Shown: piece after piece, positions 62,501 through 64,000 of the stretch | Position numbering within the stretch: position 1 is the first letter of the stretch | How the letters are laid out: every line of letters starts with the position of its first letter | Assembly: GCF_003945595.2 (NCBI RefSeq) | Contig: NW_024103452.1 | Span: forward strand, 5,303,555-5,367,554 | Length of the DNA stretch: 64,000 nucleotides | Direction: 5' to 3' | DNA from: Pipra filicauda | Lineage: Eukaryota > Chordata > Aves > Passeriformes > Pipridae | Program-made: the position numbers and the translations under genes | Notes under the pieces: generated by a model | Database searches by the model: none | What the model was told of the DNA's origin: nothing | What the model saw: only the letters and a program-made list of their open reading frames with translations

Positions 62501-64000
62501 CCCGATTTAAAGAAACGGTATAGAAAGAATATGGAAAAGTCCAAATTTACTTTTTCCCAGGCAGCTAAAGCATTGATTATCTTCTACAGTAAACAAAACC
62601 AGCTCCTTGTGGAAGAATAGAATTAAAAAAGCCAGTGTTTAGCATAATTCAACACGTCGGTTTTTTCAACATCATCAATCAAAATATATCCCTTTCAGGT
62701 CTTTCTCTCTTTTGTTAGCTGAAAATTTTAGATTTTTATGGGATGATGATTTTTTTCTTTAGCACCAAAGCTAATAAAAAAATCCAGCAAAACCAAATCC
62801 TCCAGGAAATCAGAGATGTAACCTGCAAGTATCAACACTTCGTTCCTTTTCTGAAATCCATCCCAAGACGGGTGGATCTGTAGGATAAAACTTCAAAGTA
62901 GTTGTAATCTGCCAGGAAGCCCCTTGGCATTCCCAGACAGTATATTCTGGTTTAGGAAAACAGTTGTAGCTTAGTAAAAAGAAACAGTTTGTGTGCCTTG
63001 GGACTGCTTCTCTAAGCAAACCAATAGCACAATATTTAGGGACAATGGGAAACTTGCTTCAAATGCACACTTCTGATGTGAATTAAAACACTAACCATCT
63101 CTCTTCTTCTGCCTTTTCACCCACGTAGAGGATTTCTGTAATGTAAGGGCTAGCAGGTCCATGCAACCTCTGTGTACATTTCTCTGTATGAGGTCCCACC
63201 ACAGTGGTGATTCCACATGTACACTTTCGTTTGAACTCCTAGATTTGCACAGCTGAATTCTGTATGTTTGAAAAGTGAGAGTTTTACTGGAAACACTGTC
63301 ATAACTTTAAGCATAACAGGATGAATAATACTTCTACAGCACTGAGGTAATTTTTATAAGATAAATAAATTCCAGTTATTGATGTTACAGAAGGTGCCTC
63401 AAACAAGGGATGAAATTACTTTGGAGGTATTCTGGTTTCTTCTGTCCAGAATGGCAACTTTTACTGTAAGTGAACAAAAGTGTATATTTATTCTCTTTGT
63501 GTGTCTCTTTCCACATTACTCATATTCTTGATGGGGGATAACAGTAATAAGATGTGTGGTTAATGTTGCAGCTATATGATAGCTGACTTCCAAACACCTC
63601 TCAGCCAGTGACTCACACATCGGCCCAGCAGGTGCACTTTGAAACACATATTTTCCCCACTGTTTTAGAGACTGTTTTATTAAAATACTGCAATGAGCTG
63701 GAACACCAGAACTAAGTTACTCATACTGCCCTGGATTTCAGCTGCAATTCTATACTGGGACGCTAGAAATGCAATCATGTCAGTTCTGGAATAAAATCTT
63801 TTTATTATTACTATAGTACACTTTGGATTGGTTTTCAGAGGAATTACAAATTAAATATTTTACTGTGTGCTTCTGTACAGAAAAAGGCTGCAAAGTCTTG
63901 CAGTTTAGCAACATTAAGGATTTAGTTTCCAAGTAATAGGTTCCCAAATGGTCTGAATCCAAAACCAAATATATAAATAAATGCTGCCTGAAGATGTTTG
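56597..64000. other. Unassigned AT-rich DNA to the window end, no gene seen
   Basis: About 7.4 kb with no CR1, LTR or recognisable coding region. A small purine-rich (GGGGAA)n patch lies at 57701-57720. The 110-codon minus-strand frame at 57557-57889 is low in information, and an overlapping frame on the same strand is equally open. Remaining frames are at most 95 codons without motif. Confidence 0.5.

Overview
The window looks like a gene-poor piece of a bird genome (nuclear, AT-rich, probably intergenic or deep intronic). The main evidence is nine truncated CR1 LINE fragments. Their 3' ends carry the CR1 signature (a 'cccttccaac' block followed by 8-bp ATTCTATG/ATTCTGTG-type repeats), and two of them still encode recognisable CR1 ORF2 protein. 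Two copies of a long terminal repeat of a type I know from bird genomes support the same placing. I see no bacterial or viral gene organisation, no operon, tRNA, rRNA or CRISPR array, and no gene that can be named. The species cannot be fixed from this sequence alone.

Layout. 1-16 kb: mostly unassigned AT-rich DNA with one CR1 3' end (about 3.7 kb), a G/T-rich low-complexity block (6.65-6.84 kb), a GC-richer block with a 124-codon open frame on the minus strand (7.6-8.0 kb), a possible ancient sauropsid repeat (9.5 kb) and a pyrimidine tract (10.4 kb). 16-17.2 kb: the best CR1 copy, minus strand, with a broken reverse transcriptase region. 19.4-25.4 kb: two related LTRs in the same orientation, each apparently a separate solo LTR, with a fossil hAT-like DNA transposon between them. 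22.6-27.3 kb: three short segments with good splice-site context and compatible reading phase, which could be exons of an unrecognised transcript but are unproven. 27.6-36.8 kb: four CR1 fragments. 36.8-50.8 kb: about 14 kb in which I recognise no interspersed repeat. 50.8-55.4 kb: a CR1 fragment joined to an unassigned GC-richer block, another possible small exon, then two CR1 3' ends side by side. 55.4-64 kb: unassigned AT-rich DNA with simple repeats.

Nothing here reads as a working multi-gene system. The elements are independent insertions of different ages, all apparently inactive. The items most worth checking are the minus-strand open frame at 7606-7980, the hAT-like fossil at 20723-20992, and the possible exon chain at 22656-27232. 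Family names for repeats come from memory of their typical sequence, not from a database search.
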